From assembly GCF_008014775.2 (NCBI RefSeq), contig NZ_CP144914.1, positions 1,302,001-1,366,000 on the forward strand: DNA of 64,000 nucleotides, given 5' to 3'. The position numbers and the translations under genes are program-made. Shown piece by piece: positions 26,471-37,450 of this stretch. Below the pieces are notes generated by a model that saw nothing but the letters and a program-made list of their open reading frames with translations, made no database searches and was not told the origin of the DNA. The DNA is from Alkalicoccus halolimnae (GTDB taxonomy: Bacteria; Bacillota; Bacilli; Bacillales; Salisediminibacteriaceae). Position 1 is the first letter of the stretch, and each line of letters opens with the position of its first letter.

Positions 26471-27022
26471 TTGAAAACCCATAAGGAGATTTTTATGGCC
26501 TTTTTACGCGTCGGCCTGCTTGGTTACGGTGGAGGACCTGCCGCAATTCCCCTGATTCAAAAAGAAGCGGTGGATACATATAAATGGATGAATGATGAAG
26601 AATTTTCAGATATTCTGGCAATCGGGAATACACTTCCGGGACCAATAGCAACGAAAATGGCCGGTTACATCGGTTACCGCGTTTCAGGAGTCGGAGGATT
26701 GATCAACGGGGTGCTCGCAACAGTACTTCCTACCGTGATATTAATGATAATTCTCCTGGTATCATTAGCTTCCTTTCGTGATTATGCCTGGGTTCAGGGT
26801 ATGACAAGGGGCGTACTTCCAATTGTAGCGGTCATGCTCGGAGTGCTGACCTGGAGTTTCGTGAAAAAATCAAAGACGGATCTCGGTTGGATAAAAGTCC
26901 TTCTTTTAATTGCACTTTCGATCGTTCTTATTGAATTTGCAGGTCTTCACCCAGCTCTACTGATTGGGTCACTTATCTTATTTGTACTTCTGAAGCCAAA
27001 GAAGAAGGAGGATGCAGCATGA
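26471..27022 (+). CDS. ywrB: Chromate transporter, short CHR subunit 1
   Basis: A 183-residue half-size CHR protein. The family motif FLRVGLLGYGGGPAAIPLIQKEAV is followed by GNTLPGPIATKMAGYIGYRVSG and about five hydrophobic segments. Short CHR proteins act in pairs, forming an exporter of chromate or a related anion. The start is TTG 26471, 9 bases after AAAAGGAGGGG. The stop overlaps the start of its partner by four bases, typical of an obligate heteromer. Confidence 0.86.
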   Translation: MKTHKEIFMAFLRVGLLGYGGGPAAIPLIQKEAVDTYKWMNDEEFSDILAIGNTLPGPIATKMAGYIGYRVSGVGGLINGVLATVLPTVILMIILLVSLASFRDYAWVQGMTRGVLPIVAVMLGVLTWSFVKKSKTDLGWIKVLLLIALSIVLIEFAGLHPALLIGSLILFVLLKPKKKEDAA

Positions 27023-27549
27023 CCTACTGGGAAATTTTCCTCGCCTTTTTTATTCCCGGCATCGTCGGGTACGGCGGAGGGCCGGCGACTATTCCTTTAA
27101 TCGAACATGAAGTTGTACATAGGTATGAATGGATGAACGTTGAAGAGTTCGGGGAAGTTCTGGCTCTTGGAAATGCGCTTCCTGGACCAATTGCTACGAA
27201 AATGGCAGGCTATATTGGTTTTGTGGAAGGCGGGATTATTGGAGCATTTATCGCTTTATTTGCAACGATTGCACCTTCCCTTATTCTAATGGTTATATTA
27301 CTTGGAATCTTAATGAAATTTAAAAATTCACCAAAAGTGAAAATGCTTTCAGCAGTGGTTCGTCCAACCATTGCTGTGCTGCTTGGTGTTATGACTATCC
27401 GCTTTATTGACACTTCTTATGATGACAACGGCATTCTGCAGACAATAGTACTTCTCGGAGCAGGATATTACCTGCTTGAGGTAAGAAAAATTCACCCCGC
27501 ATATGTCATCATCGGGGCCCTTTTATATGGCGCATTATTTTTAGCCTGA
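27019..27549 (+). CDS. ywrA: Chromate transporter, short CHR subunit 2
   Basis: The 176-residue partner has the same motifs, FIPGIVGYGGGPATIPLIEHEVV and GNALPGPIATKMAGYIGF, with the opposite half of the transporter expected to insert in inverted orientation. ATGA overlap with the preceding gene indicates translational coupling. B. subtilis YwrA/YwrB form the same kind of pair near ywrD. Substrate in this organism is not proven. Confidence 0.86.
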   Translation: MTYWEIFLAFFIPGIVGYGGGPATIPLIEHEVVHRYEWMNVEEFGEVLALGNALPGPIATKMAGYIGFVEGGIIGAFIALFATIAPSLILMVILLGILMKFKNSPKVKMLSAVVRPTIAVLLGVMTIRFIDTSYDDNGILQTIVLLGAGYYLLEVRKIHPAYVIIGALLYGALFLA

Positions 27550-27552
27550 TAA

Positions 27553-28422
<870 letters not shown>

Positions 28423-28424
28423 AC

Positions 28425-28462
28425 CAGGCTGCTTCTCTGCATAAGCGGAGGGCAGTTTTTTA
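28425..28462 (+). terminator. Terminator after fabL
   Basis: AGGCTGCTTCTCTGC and its imperfect inverse GCGGAGGGCAG form a stem followed by six T. Confidence 0.65.
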
Positions 28463-28599
28463 ATAAGCTTTGTTTGTTTCAGTTCATCAATGCATTGAGT
28501 GCAAAAGAATAGTATAATGGTATAGGTAAATGATAAGAAGATAAGTTATTGCTGTCGGCGGAAGTGTTTAATAGTCACTTTATCAGAGGGGGCAACGTC

Positions 28600-29064
28600 A
28601 TGTTTAATAGAAAGCGGAAGGAGCGTAAAAAGGAAAATGCTCAAAAGGAACCGGAGATTATTTCATGTTCTCTTGAGGATATGCGTAAAGCCGTAAACCG
28701 TTTTGCAGATAATTCTGACCAAAGGTTGTCGCTCCGTTCTATTATTAATCAGGATAATACCATTGATGCTGAATTTTTAGCTCCTTATCTGGGAGGAATA
28801 CCGGACCGGCCTTTTTATATGTCGAAAGAGACGTATGACATTTTCGAAGAAGAGGGAAAGGCCCATCATATTGACAGAGCACAGATTGCCTGCGATCAGT
28901 ATTTTTTGGAAACGGGACAGTTTCCTTTTATATCCGGAGATAAAGCTGGTAAAATAAGTTATTTCAAGTTGAAAAATTATCTCATTGAAGAACCCCCTTT
29001 TGATTTGTATTTAGATCCTAAAGATCGGATGGTGACACACAGAAAGCCGCCGGAAGAGCAATAG
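28600..29064 (+). CDS. Conserved hypothetical protein, possibly DUF3939
   Basis: 154 residues from the ATG at 28600, which follows AGAGGGGG. A lysine/arginine-rich N-terminus ([19 protein letters not shown]) leads into a mixed alpha/beta domain ending [23 protein letters not shown]. That ending recalls the DUF3939 family of Bacillus, but I hold this loosely. The gene sits where B. subtilis has sspE-ygaB, and 13 bases before ygaC. Function unknown. Confidence 0.6.
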   Translation: MFNRKRKERKKENAQKEPEIISCSLEDMRKAVNRFADNSDQRLSLRSIINQDNTIDAEFLAPYLGGIPDRPFYMSKETYDIFEEEGKAHHIDRAQIACDQYFLETGQFPFISGDKAGKISYFKLKNYLIEEPPFDLYLDPKDRMVTHRKPPEEQ

Positions 29065-29077
29065 AAAGGAGAAGCAC

Positions 29078-29605
29078 GTGGATTTTCCGACGGTAGGAAG
29101 TACAATTGAAGTCCAAAGTTACAAACACAACGGCTCGCTTCACCGCATATGGGAAGAGACCGTCATTTTGAAAGGAACGTCCCACGAAGTAATCGGTGGA
29201 AACGACCGCATCCTCGTGCAGGAATCTGATGGGAGGCAATGGCGGACAAGGGAGCCGGCCATCTGTTATTTCACAGCTTACAGCTGGTTTAACGTAATCG
29301 GAATGATACGCAATGACGGCATTTATTACTACTGTAATCTTGGGACTCCTTTCACCTATGATTCTGAAGCGCTGAAATATATTGATTACGATCTTGATAT
29401 AAAAGTCTTTCCTGATATGACATATAAACTCCTGGACGAAGATGAATTTGCTTTACATAAAAAGCAGATGAATTATCCGGATGAAGTGGAAATAATTTTA
29501 AGAAAAGCTGTAGACGAACTCGTTTCGTGGATAAGTTCCCAGAAGGGACCGTTTGAGCCGGGCTTTATAGAATACTGGTATGAACGATTTTTACAGCACC
29601 GCTAA
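29078..29605 (+). CDS. ygaC: Nucleoside tri-/diphosphate phosphatase YgaC (DUF402)
   Basis: A 175-residue DUF402 protein. Family members hydrolyse nucleoside tri- and diphosphates using divalent metals bound by acidic residues. The conserved blocks are seen: [43 protein letters not shown], and [24 protein letters not shown] with clustered Asp. Start is GTG 29078 after AAAGGAG. The gene lies before the ABC exporter ygaD as in B. subtilis. Confidence 0.86.
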   Translation: MDFPTVGSTIEVQSYKHNGSLHRIWEETVILKGTSHEVIGGNDRILVQESDGRQWRTREPAICYFTAYSWFNVIGMIRNDGIYYYCNLGTPFTYDSEALKYIDYDLDIKVFPDMTYKLLDEDEFALHKKQMNYPDEVEIILRKAVDELVSWISSQKGPFEPGFIEYWYERFLQHR

Positions 29606-29671
29606 GAGTTTGAGGAAAGGAGATGTCTTTAAAGGCATCTCTTTTCTTGCGTATAAAAAGGAGGTGGAGTA

Positions 29672-31411
29672 ATGGATAGTATTAAAAGGTACATGCAGTT
29701 TGTCATTCCTTACTGGAAGCAGATTATCATCACCGTATTAATTGGAATGATGAAGTTTGGAATTCCGCTGCTTATCCCGCTCATATTAAAGTATGTTATT
29801 GATGATATAATCGGCGGCGATGGTCTTTCTACAGCTGAACAGCTGAATATGCTCTACTGGCTTATGGGTGGTACATTCATATTATTTGTTTTTCTTCGTC
29901 CGCCGATCGAATATTACCGCCAGTATTTTGCCCAGTGGACAGGAAATAAAATTCTTTACGACATCAGAGATCAGTTGTTTACACATCTGCAAAAACTGAG
30001 CCTGAAATTTTATGCCAACAGACAATCCGGTGAAGTTATTTCACGGGTCATAAACGATGTAGAACTTACAAAAAATTTCATCATGACCGGTATGATGAAT
30101 ATATGGATCGATATGTTTACTATAATAGTAGCTATTATTATAATGCTGACACTTGACCCTTGGCTCACTCTTGCTGCAGTGGCGCTGCTGCCGCTTTACG
30201 GCCTGTCTATTAAGTTTTTCTATTCAAGACTCCGCGATTTGACGAGGCGACGATCTCAGGCTTTAGCAGATGTACAGGGGCATCTTCATGAAAGACTGCA
30301 GGGAATAAGCGTAATTAAAAGCTTTGCCCTGGAAAATCATGAGCAGAAAGAATTCGATAAGCAGAATGAAAATTTTCTCGACAGAGCAGTAGACCATACA
30401 AAATGGAATGCCAAAACTTTCGCAGTAGTCAATACCATTACAGATATCGCTCCGCTCGTCGTAATATTTGTGGCAGCTATGATGGTTATTCAAGCTGATT
30501 TAACGGTTGGTACGCTTGTGGCATTTGCAACGTATATGGAAAGGCTTTATGCTCCGCTCCGAAGACTGGTAAACTCCTCAACGCAGCTTGTTCAGTCGAT
30601 TGCCTCAATGGACAGAATGTTCGAATTGATTGACGAGAAGTATGACATTACTGACCGCAAAGATGCAGTCCCTTATAAAAGTTCTGGAGGAGCGGTGGAA
30701 TTCGACCGCGTTTCTTTCGCTTACGATAACGAAGAAGTTCTTCACAACGTCAGTTTTCGTGCTGACCGCGGAGAAACTGTCGCAGTTGTTGGAATGAGCG
30801 GAGGCGGGAAGAGTACGATTATGAGCCTGATTCCCCGTTTTTACGATGTTACTGAAGGTACAATCCGCATTGATGGCAAAGATATCCGTGATTTACAGGT
30901 ACGCTCCCTCAGAGACCAAATAGGGATGGTTCTTCAGGATAATATAATATTCAGCGATTCCATCATGTTCAACATTCGTATGGGGAATCCGGAAGCAACG
31001 AACGAAGAAGTTTATGCAGCTGCCCGTGCGGCAAATGCGGACGGCTTTATATCCGAGCTGCCGGAAGGCTATGATACTAAAATCGGAGAGCGTGGTGTAA
31101 AGCTTTCCGGAGGACAGAAGCAGCGTGTGGCAATTGCCAGAGTATTTTTGAAAAACCCTCAAATTCTCATATTTGATGAAGCAACAAGTGCGCTGGATCT
31201 GGAAAGTGAAAAATTGATTCAGGATTCTGTGGAACTGCTGGCCCGTGACCGCACCACGTTCGTCGTGGCTCACCGCCTGGCTACAGTAACGCACGCTGAT
31301 AAAATAATCGTCATGGAAAATGGAGAGATTGCAGAAATAGGCACTCACCAGGAATTAATGGCTGTGGAAGGGAAGTATGCCCAGTTATTTAATATTCAAA
31401 AGTTCGGTTAG
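29672..31411 (+). CDS. ygaD: ABC exporter YgaD (fused membrane and ATPase domains)
   Basis: A 579-residue half-transporter of the multidrug/lipid type. Six membrane segments occupy residues 1-300. The nucleotide-binding domain has Walker [11 protein letters not shown]-loop IGMVLQDN, signature KLSGGQKQR, Walker [13 protein letters not shown] and the H-loop VVAHRL. It should work as a homodimer in the plasma membrane. Substrate unknown. AAAAAGGAGGTGG precedes the ATG. Its place between ygaC and ygaE/gsaB matches B. subtilis. Confidence 0.9.
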   Translation: MDSIKRYMQFVIPYWKQIIITVLIGMMKFGIPLLIPLILKYVIDDIIGGDGLSTAEQLNMLYWLMGGTFILFVFLRPPIEYYRQYFAQWTGNKILYDIRDQLFTHLQKLSLKFYANRQSGEVISRVINDVELTKNFIMTGMMNIWIDMFTIIVAIIIMLTLDPWLTLAAVALLPLYGLSIKFFYSRLRDLTRRRSQALADVQGHLHERLQGISVIKSFALENHEQKEFDKQNENFLDRAVDHTKWNAKTFAVVNTITDIAPLVVIFVAAMMVIQADLTVGTLVAFATYMERLYAPLRRLVNSSTQLVQSIASMDRMFELIDEKYDITDRKDAVPYKSSGGAVEFDRVSFAYDNEEVLHNVSFRADRGETVAVVGMSGGGKSTIMSLIPRFYDVTEGTIRIDGKDIRDLQVRSLRDQIGMVLQDNIIFSDSIMFNIRMGNPEATNEEVYAAARAANADGFISELPEGYDTKIGERGVKLSGGQKQRVAIARVFLKNPQILIFDEATSALDLESEKLIQDSVELLARDRTTFVVAHRLATVTHADKIIVMENGEIAEIGTHQELMAVEGKYAQLFNIQKFG

Positions 31412-31486
31412 AAAAATGAGTGTTTAAAAGGCTTTTTCCACATTTGTAGTTCTTCCATCAAGCCTGTCTCGAAAATAAAACATCTA

Positions 31487-31515
31487 GTTGAAGCGAAGTT
31501 TCCTATATAATCAAA
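31487..31515 (-). repeat. Family A fragment in reverse orientation
   Basis: TTGAAGCGAAGTTTCCTATATAA is the inverse of the interior of the element near 12695-12720 (TATAGGAAACTTCGCTTCA). Terminal repeats are gone. It lies in the 31412-31834 gap, exactly where the local order departs from that of B. subtilis. Confidence 0.55.
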
Positions 31516-31684
31516 ATCAAAAAGCACTTATGTTAAAAAGGGAAGCTATTAGAGGTTACCTGCGAAGGAAAAAGACCAATGCCTGCAATATTCAAGGCAT
31601 GCGTTCAGCTGCCAGCAGAAAGAGGATGCAGTTCCTGAAGCGTTCCTTTTCATTTTTAAATGAAGACAATTAAATAAGACAAAT

Positions 31685-31757
31685 GAAAACACGGGGCGAA
31701 AAAGATTTCAGCAGGTAATCAAAGACCAAAAGCTGTATTTACCGCCCCGTGTTTTTA
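31685..31757. terminator. Long-loop hairpin before yhaQ-like gene
   Basis: GAAAACACGGGGCG (31685-31698) and CGCCCCGTGTTTTT (31743-31756) form a 13-14 bp stem around a 44-base loop, ending in T residues. It may be a terminator for ygaD or an attenuator for the following operon. Apart from this and the repeat fragment the gap looks empty. Confidence 0.6.
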
Positions 31758-31834
31758 TTTTAGTTCGGTATTGTGAAACGAACAGCCGGTGCAGCCGTAT
31801 AAAAGAAGCAAGTGGAAAGGAAAGGAGATAAGTA

Positions 31835-32737
31835 ATGACGCTGGAATTGACGAATTTAACAAAAACTTTTGATGAAACGAAAGCTGTCAGCGGAATTGAT
31901 TTAAAAATTGACAGGGGGCAGATGTTTGGAATGCTCGGAGCCAACGGAGCTGGAAAAACGACGACCTTCAGAATGATTATTGGACTGCTCGATCCTACTT
32001 CCGGAACAGCGGAATGGAGTGGTTCCCGAATTGACTACAGCCGTACACACTTAATAGGTTATCTGCCGGAGGAAAGAGGTTTGTTCCCTAAACTTACGGT
32101 TAAAGAGCAGCTCATTTATTTAATGAGATTAAATCGAATGAAAAAGCAGGATATTATTACGGAGATGAGAAAGTGGCTGGAAAGATTTCAAGTGGAAAAC
32201 TACGAAAATAAAAAAGTAGAAGAACTGTCGAAGGGCAACCAGCAGAAAATTCAATTTATGGCTGCAGTTTTACATAAACCTGAGCTGCTTATTCTTGATG
32301 AGCCATTCAGCGGCCTTGATCCTGTGAATTCAGATATGCTTAAAGAAGCAGTACTCGACCTTCAGAATGAAGGCACGACTATCGTGTTTTCAAGCCATCA
32401 GATGCGCAACGTCGAGGAGCTCTGTGATGAATTAATTATATTGAAAAACGGATCTGCGGTCCTTCAGGGTAATCTGAGTGAAATCAAAAAGTCCTATAAT
32501 ATGAAATCAATAAAGATTAAAGCGGATTTCGATGTGGATTTTTTGAGAGACCTGCCTGGTGTTACCGACATAGCGATAACGAAAGTGGAAACGGAACTAA
32601 AAGTGGATAATGAAAAAACCGCTGAATCCGTTTTTCGTTCTCTTGCGGCAAGAGGATTTGTCAGGAAATTTGAAGTAGCTGAGCCTTCCCTGCACGACAT
32701 TTTTATCGATCAGGCAGGAGGTGGAGAACATGAATAA
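31835..32737 (+). CDS. yhaQ: ABC transporter ATPase (YhaQ/NatA-like)
   Basis: A 300-residue ATPase with Walker A GANGAGKTT, GYLPEERGLFPKLTVKEQL, signature ELSKGNQQK and Walker B LLILDEPFSGLD. The C-terminal extension (DUF4162-like, after residue 215) is typical of the YhaQ/NatA group, which pair with ABC-2 permeases for Na+ or unknown substrates. The stop lies 8 bases inside the following permease gene. AAAGGAGAT precedes the ATG. Confidence 0.85.
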   Translation: MTLELTNLTKTFDETKAVSGIDLKIDRGQMFGMLGANGAGKTTTFRMIIGLLDPTSGTAEWSGSRIDYSRTHLIGYLPEERGLFPKLTVKEQLIYLMRLNRMKKQDIITEMRKWLERFQVENYENKKVEELSKGNQQKIQFMAAVLHKPELLILDEPFSGLDPVNSDMLKEAVLDLQNEGTTIVFSSHQMRNVEELCDELIILKNGSAVLQGNLSEIKKSYNMKSIKIKADFDVDFLRDLPGVTDIAITKVETELKVDNEKTAESVFRSLAARGFVRKFEVAEPSLHDIFIDQAGGGEHE

Positions 32738-33977
32738 TTTCTGGACAACTTTTTCTCACACTGCTCTAAGACGAATAAAATCGAAAGCTTTTGCTATTTC
32801 AACATTGATTATGGCCCTGCTGATTATTGGTTTTTTTGCTGTACAGCCATTAATGAACATTTTTGGTGTTCCTGAAGGGCAGGAAGAACAAGTCGAAATG
32901 ACTGTTGCGGATCAAAGTGAGTTTGAGGGAGAACTTGGCACCGCACTTGAAAACGGGAATTTCCCCGGAATAACCTTTATAGACGAAACAGGCAGGGATA
33001 TAGAAGGACTGACGTTGGAAGCGGAAGAATCTGATTCTTATTTGATCGTACTTCAGGGGGAGAGGGCAAACTTAGAAGCAGAGTTTTATGGGGAAGCGTC
33101 AGGATTTGAAGTTATAAATAATGCTCAGCAGTATATCGAGCAGACAAAGCAGAATACAGCAGCTTCTGAAACGAACCTTTCCGAAGAAGAGAAAGAAGCG
33201 ATCTTATCGCCGGTTGTAATCTCGGAGCAGACTTTTGCAGACGGAGAGGAGCCAGAAGAAGTTTTTTCCGATTCCTACTGGATGGTTTACGGTCTGGTTT
33301 TTGTTATTTACTTAATCATCATTACTTTTGGGTCTATGATTGCTACTGAAGTAGCTACGGAGAAATCATCCAGAGTGATGGAACTGATAGTTTCGAGTAT
33401 CAGCCCGGTTACGCAGATGTTCGGTAAACTTGCGGGTATCGGAGCTGCCGGGGCAGTGAATATAGCTGTATTAGCTGGTGCTGTTGCGATAGGGTCTTTA
33501 TTAAATGGGCAGGAAGTATTTCAGTTTATTTTCGTTGAGGTGATTGAAGTATCTTTAATCGCTTATGCGCTTTTATTTATTGTTTTAGGGTATTTTGTTT
33601 ATGGCGGTATAGCTGCCATGCTTGGGGCGCTTGTGAGTCGTGCTGAAGAAGTGAATCAGGCTATTCAGCCGCTGATTTTTTTAGCTATGATAGCCTTTTT
33701 CTTATCCATTGTAGCTCTTAATGCTCCGGACCTTACTATTTTCAGGGTACTTTCCTATATACCTTTCTTCACACCGCAGCTTTTATTCCTGAGTATTGGG
33801 ATGGGAACAGTACCGGCATGGGAAATCGTACTGATTCTCAGCATATTAATAGTATGTGCAGTTGGCATCAATCTGCTGGCAGCACGTATTTATAAAGGCG
33901 GAGTGCTGATGTACGGGAAGTTTTCATTTAAAAACGGGATTAAGCAGGCTATGCGTCTTTCCAAAAAAGAAGAATAA
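32730..33977 (+). CDS. yhaP: ABC-2 type permease (YhaP/NatB-like)
   Basis: The 415-residue partner permease has one N-terminal membrane helix, a large acidic external domain (about residues 45-190) and five or more helices after that. IATEVATEKSSRVMELIVSSISPVTQMFGKLAG is the conserved ABC-2 coupling region. The ATG at 32730 is chosen over the GTG three codons earlier, because the GTG lies inside AGGAGGTGG. The acidic external loop fits a saline habitat. Substrate unknown. Confidence 0.85.
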   Translation: MNNFWTTFSHTALRRIKSKAFAISTLIMALLIIGFFAVQPLMNIFGVPEGQEEQVEMTVADQSEFEGELGTALENGNFPGITFIDETGRDIEGLTLEAEESDSYLIVLQGERANLEAEFYGEASGFEVINNAQQYIEQTKQNTAASETNLSEEEKEAILSPVVISEQTFADGEEPEEVFSDSYWMVYGLVFVIYLIIITFGSMIATEVATEKSSRVMELIVSSISPVTQMFGKLAGIGAAGAVNIAVLAGAVAIGSLLNGQEVFQFIFVEVIEVSLIAYALLFIVLGYFVYGGIAAMLGALVSRAEEVNQAIQPLIFLAMIAFFLSIVALNAPDLTIFRVLSYIPFFTPQLLFLSIGMGTVPAWEIVLILSILIVCAVGINLLAARIYKGGVLMYGKFSFKNGIKQAMRLSKKEE

Positions 33978-34054
33978 ATACTGGAGCCTATGCCCGGAGT
34001 GGAAATCCAGGTTTCCATCGAGAGCAGAAGCTGACGACCTGTCAGGGTTCAGAC

Positions 34055-34096
34055 TAAAAAAAGTCCTTATGACAAGCAATGTCATAAGGACTTTTT
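34055..34096. terminator. Bidirectional terminator
   Basis: AAAAGTCCTTATGAC and GTCATAAGGACTTTT are perfect inverted repeats around AAGCAAT. It separates convergent yhaP and ygaE. Confidence 0.93.
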
Positions 34097-34144
34097 TAAG
34101 ACAAGACATGCAGCCGGCAGTTTTTTCAGTGAAGGTCTATGATC

Positions 34145-35224
34145 TTATATTTCTCGTTCATCTATTTCCACTTCATTATCTTCCGTATGATAAGTAAAGA
34201 AGTTATCTACGAGACTATCAAGATGTTCCAGTTCTTCCGAGTATTCGATAATAAGTGCAATAACCGGAAGAAAGCGAATCCAGGTGTCGTGGTCGAACGT
34301 CTGGTTATTCTGACAAGTGATGAAAACTTCAATGAGTTCTTTTTTTCCCGTGTTTATCTCTTCGTAATAATCGCTCACCGACTGCGGGCGGACTTTCCCC
34401 ATATACTTCAACATAATTCGTTCGTGGTAGTTGGTGAGCTGATCAAGCTGATAGCGGATAGTCTGCTCGACTTCTTCAGGAAGCTGGTGCGTCAGATGGT
34501 CATGTCTGGCGAGACTCTTCAAAATATCCTCCGCTTTTAAAGTAGAACGTATCATCTGTCTGAATAATACTATTTTCCGCATCCGGGCATACTCTGTTTT
34601 TTTAAAGAAGCTCCGCTCTTCTTTATAAAGAGAAAAAATCGTTTCGAGTTTTAGGATCGAAGTACGTATTTTATCCTGATCCTGCTTTAACGTACTGTAA
34701 TCAATTTCGTGATGAAGCATCAATCGGATCCATTGAATGACTTCTTCATTTATTCCAGTTAGTTTATGATACATCTGATTCTCATGCTTTGGACGAAGGA
34801 AAATCAAATTAACGATAAAGGCAGAGAATACTCCGCACATAACTAGAAGCAGCCGGTCGGCTGCAAAATGATAAAAGTTTTCCGAAGGACTTCCCATAAT
34901 TATGATTGCTGTTACTACTGCCAACGGGATGATAGTTTCTTTATTCCATTTAATGTGAATTGCAATGATGAGTACAACGACAGCTCCTATTACAAATGGT
35001 TCTGCACCAAATGCAGTGACAAAAGCTATAGCAAGTACGGCACTGATAATATTCGCCTGTACCTGATCCCAAATTAGGGTCAGGCTTTTATGAACGGAAG
35101 GCTGCACTGCAAAAAATGCAGCTAGACCCGCATAGGCAGGGTTTTCAAAATTAAACCAGATAGCTGCGTATAATGCGAGAGTAATGGCCAACCCAGTTTT
35201 AAAAATACGGGCTCCAAGCCTCAT
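34145..35224 (-). CDS. ygaE: YgaE-type FUSC/aromatic acid exporter family protein
   Basis: A 359-residue protein with about six N-terminal membrane segments, opening with GARIFKTGLAITLALYAAIWF and FFAVQPSVHKSL, typical of the DUF939/FUSC-like family. A cytoplasmic helical domain occupies residues 150-359. Relatives are suggested to export aromatic acids, but the substrate is unproven. B. subtilis ygaE is also next to gsaB. A weak AAAGGAAA precedes the ATG. Confidence 0.82.
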   Translation of the reverse strand: MRLGARIFKTGLAITLALYAAIWFNFENPAYAGLAAFFAVQPSVHKSLTLIWDQVQANIISAVLAIAFVTAFGAEPFVIGAVVVLIIAIHIKWNKETIIPLAVVTAIIIMGSPSENFYHFAADRLLLVMCGVFSAFIVNLIFLRPKHENQMYHKLTGINEEVIQWIRLMLHHEIDYSTLKQDQDKIRTSILKLETIFSLYKEERSFFKKTEYARMRKIVLFRQMIRSTLKAEDILKSLARHDHLTHQLPEEVEQTIRYQLDQLTNYHERIMLKYMGKVRPQSVSDYYEEINTGKKELIEVFITCQNNQTFDHDTWIRFLPVIALIIEYSEELEHLDSLVDNFFTYHTEDNEVEIDEREI

Positions 35225-35385
35225 GATATTAGCATTTCCTTTCTCTCTGTAAAGTTTCTATTAGATTCTTCATGTATGATACACCTATGGTAAAGCAATT
35301 TCAAGGAGGTTGAGAAAGAGAACTCGATCGCAGCCATAACTCTATGCTAAGAAATCAGCCTCTCTAAACGGACAATTTTCATACA

Positions 35386-35422
35386 GAAAAAATGCGCCGG
35401 GACAAAAACTGTCTCGGCGCAT
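35386..35422 (-). terminator. Terminator after gsaB
   Basis: AATGCGCCGGGACA and TGTCTCGGCGCATT pair around a short loop. On the minus strand the stem is followed by six T. Confidence 0.88.
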
Positions 35423-35506
35423 TAGGAAGGCTTTATAAGGGATGAGGAATGACTTCCATTGCTTTATTTTCAAAACAGCTGCTTGAAAATGTAAGAGCTG
35501 CTAATA

Positions 35507-36811
35507 TTATATTTCATACTCTTCGAGACCTTCGGCGAAAACTTCTTCCACGATGTGAATTGTTTTATTAATATCTTCTTCTGTATGAGCACTTGTTAAA
35601 AATAAAGCTTCAAATTTAGACGGAGCAAGGTTGATCCCACGGACAAGCATTTTTTTAAAAAAGGCAGCAAACATATCGGTACTGCTCGATTCTGCATCTT
35701 CAAAATTGCTTACTTTATCAACATCAAAATAGACAGTAAGTGCGCCGCGCAGACGATTGACAACAGCAGGAATATTATGATCTTCAGCTGCTTTCAAAAT
35801 TCCCTCTTCCAATTTTCTGCCTAATTGATCCATTTTGTCATATACGCCCGGGGTTTGGAGGACTTCCAGGCAGGCGATACCTGCGCGAATGGATGCTGGA
35901 TTTCCAGCCATTGTGCCTGCCTGATAAGCGGGCCCGAGAGGGGATATCTGCTCCATGATATCCTGGCGCCCGCCATAAGCTCCAATCGGCAGCCCTCCCC
36001 CAATGATTTTACCGAGAGCCGTCAAGTCAGGCTCAATTTCAAGAAGATTCTGAGCTCCGCCGTACATGAATCGGAAGGCAGTAATTACTTCATCGTAGAT
36101 GACGAGAGATCCATTAGCGCGGGAAAGGTCGTTAACAGCTTCCAGAAAGCCGGGTTCCGGTTCAACGATTCCAAAATTACCGACGATAGGTTCAACGAGA
36201 ACGCCGGCAATTTCTTTGCCAAAATGGTTCAGTGCTTCTTTAAATCCGGACAAATCATTAAAAGGGACCGTGATTACTTCCTCTGCAATATTTTTGGTTA
36301 CACCCGCAGAATCGGGATTTCCGGTAGTCGAAGGCCCTGATCCTGCTGCGACAAGGACGAGATCCGAATGTCCGTGATAACAGCCGGCGAATTTAATGAT
36401 TTTGTTCCTTCCTGTATAAGCTCTCGTGACGCGGATGGTTGTCATCACTGCTTCAGTACCGGAATTCACGAAACGCACCTTTTCAAGGGAAGGGATGGCA
36501 TTCTGGAGCATACCAGCGAATTTATTTTCATAAACGGTCGGAGTACCATAGAGAACCCCATCCGCTGCGGCATTCTGGATCGCTTTTGTCACGTGAGGAT
36601 GGGCGTGGCCCGTGATAATCGGTCCGTAAGCAGCTAAATAATCTATGTATTTGTTTCCGTCTGCGTCCCAAAAATAGGCTCCGGAAGCTTTTTCCATAAA
36701 TACAGGTGTTCCTCCTCCTACTCCTTTGTATGCTCTTGATGGACTGTTTACCCCTCCCAGAATAACTTCCTGTGCTTCTTTATAAAGTTGTTCTGAATTC
36801 GAAAAATTCAT
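35507..36811 (-). CDS. gsaB: Glutamate-1-semialdehyde 2,1-aminomutase
   Basis: This PLP enzyme makes 5-aminolevulinate for heme and related tetrapyrroles. The 434 residues match the family: [15 protein letters not shown] at the N-terminus, [39 protein letters not shown] and the PLP lysine in [16 protein letters not shown]. Its position beside bcp and near perR corresponds to the GsaB (HemL2) paralogue of B. subtilis rather than the hem-operon copy. AAAGGAGAG precedes the ATG. Confidence 0.94.
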   Translation of the reverse strand: MNFSNSEQLYKEAQEVILGGVNSPSRAYKGVGGGTPVFMEKASGAYFWDADGNKYIDYLAAYGPIITGHAHPHVTKAIQNAAADGVLYGTPTVYENKFAGMLQNAIPSLEKVRFVNSGTEAVMTTIRVTRAYTGRNKIIKFAGCYHGHSDLVLVAAGSGPSTTGNPDSAGVTKNIAEEVITVPFNDLSGFKEALNHFGKEIAGVLVEPIVGNFGIVEPEPGFLEAVNDLSRANGSLVIYDEVITAFRFMYGGAQNLLEIEPDLTALGKIIGGGLPIGAYGGRQDIMEQISPLGPAYQAGTMAGNPASIRAGIACLEVLQTPGVYDKMDQLGRKLEEGILKAAEDHNIPAVVNRLRGALTVYFDVDKVSNFEDAESSSTDMFAAFFKKMLVRGINLAPSKFEALFLTSAHTEEDINKTIHIVEEVFAEGLEEYEI

Positions 36812-36931
36812 AATGATGTATCTCTCCTTTGATTGGACTGATATTTGCAGTAAAATTGTATCATGAATAAGATTGGTGCGATGCAGGAATCCTGTATGGT
36901 ATGGAAAAGACGATTGAAAAGGAGGGGTAAG

Positions 36932-37405
36932 ATGAATGATTTAGTTGGAGAAAAAGTTCCGGATAGGAAACTTTCTGATGCAGAAGGAAATTTAATTTCT
37001 CCTGCTCAATTTAAAGGTAAATATGCAGTCCTTTACTTCTATCCGAAAGACATGACACCTGGATGCACGACAGAAGCTTGTGATTTTCGTGACCAGTTTG
37101 AAAGCTTTAAAGATGCGGATGCGGTCATTATCGGAGTAAGTCCTGATCCGGCGGCTAAACACAAAAAATTTGCTGCCAAGTATGAGCTCCCATTTTATCT
37201 TCTGTCCGATGAAAAATTGGAACTTTCAAAAGCGATGAATGTCTGGCAGCTCAAAAAGAATTTCGGGAAAGAATATATGGGTATTGTCCGCTCAACGTAT
37301 GTGATTGATCCTGAAGGAACCATTATTAAAGAATGGAAAAATGTTCGTGTGAAGGGGCACGTCCAGCAAGCTCTCGAATTTATACAGAGCCAAAAAAAAG
37401 AGTAA
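36932..37405 (+). CDS. bcp: Thioredoxin-dependent thiol peroxidase Bcp
   Basis: A cytoplasmic peroxiredoxin of 157 residues that reduces peroxides. [20 protein letters not shown] carries peroxidatic Cys 45 and resolving Cys 50, the alpha-helical 2-Cys Bcp arrangement; [13 protein letters not shown] lies towards the C-terminus. The ATG at 36932 has GGAGGGG upstream; a 23-codon upstream extension is unlikely. Divergent from gsaB and close to perR, matching B. subtilis ygaF. Confidence 0.93.
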   Translation: MNDLVGEKVPDRKLSDAEGNLISPAQFKGKYAVLYFYPKDMTPGCTTEACDFRDQFESFKDADAVIIGVSPDPAAKHKKFAAKYELPFYLLSDEKLELSKAMNVWQLKKNFGKEYMGIVRSTYVIDPEGTIIKEWKNVRVKGHVQQALEFIQSQKKE

Positions 37406-37409
37406 ACAA

Positions 37410-37449
37410 AAGGAGGCTGAACCATAATGTTTATGGATCGGCCTCCTTC
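37410..37449. terminator. Bidirectional terminator after bcp
   Basis: AAGGAGGC and GCCTCCTT with additional inner pairing (CCATAA/TTATGG) form an imperfect stem between two convergent genes. Confidence 0.75.
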
Positions 37450-37450
37450 A

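Noticed and set aside
31488..31673. 61-codon basic frame after ygaD
   Set aside because: Starts within the reversed family A fragment and has no ribosome site.
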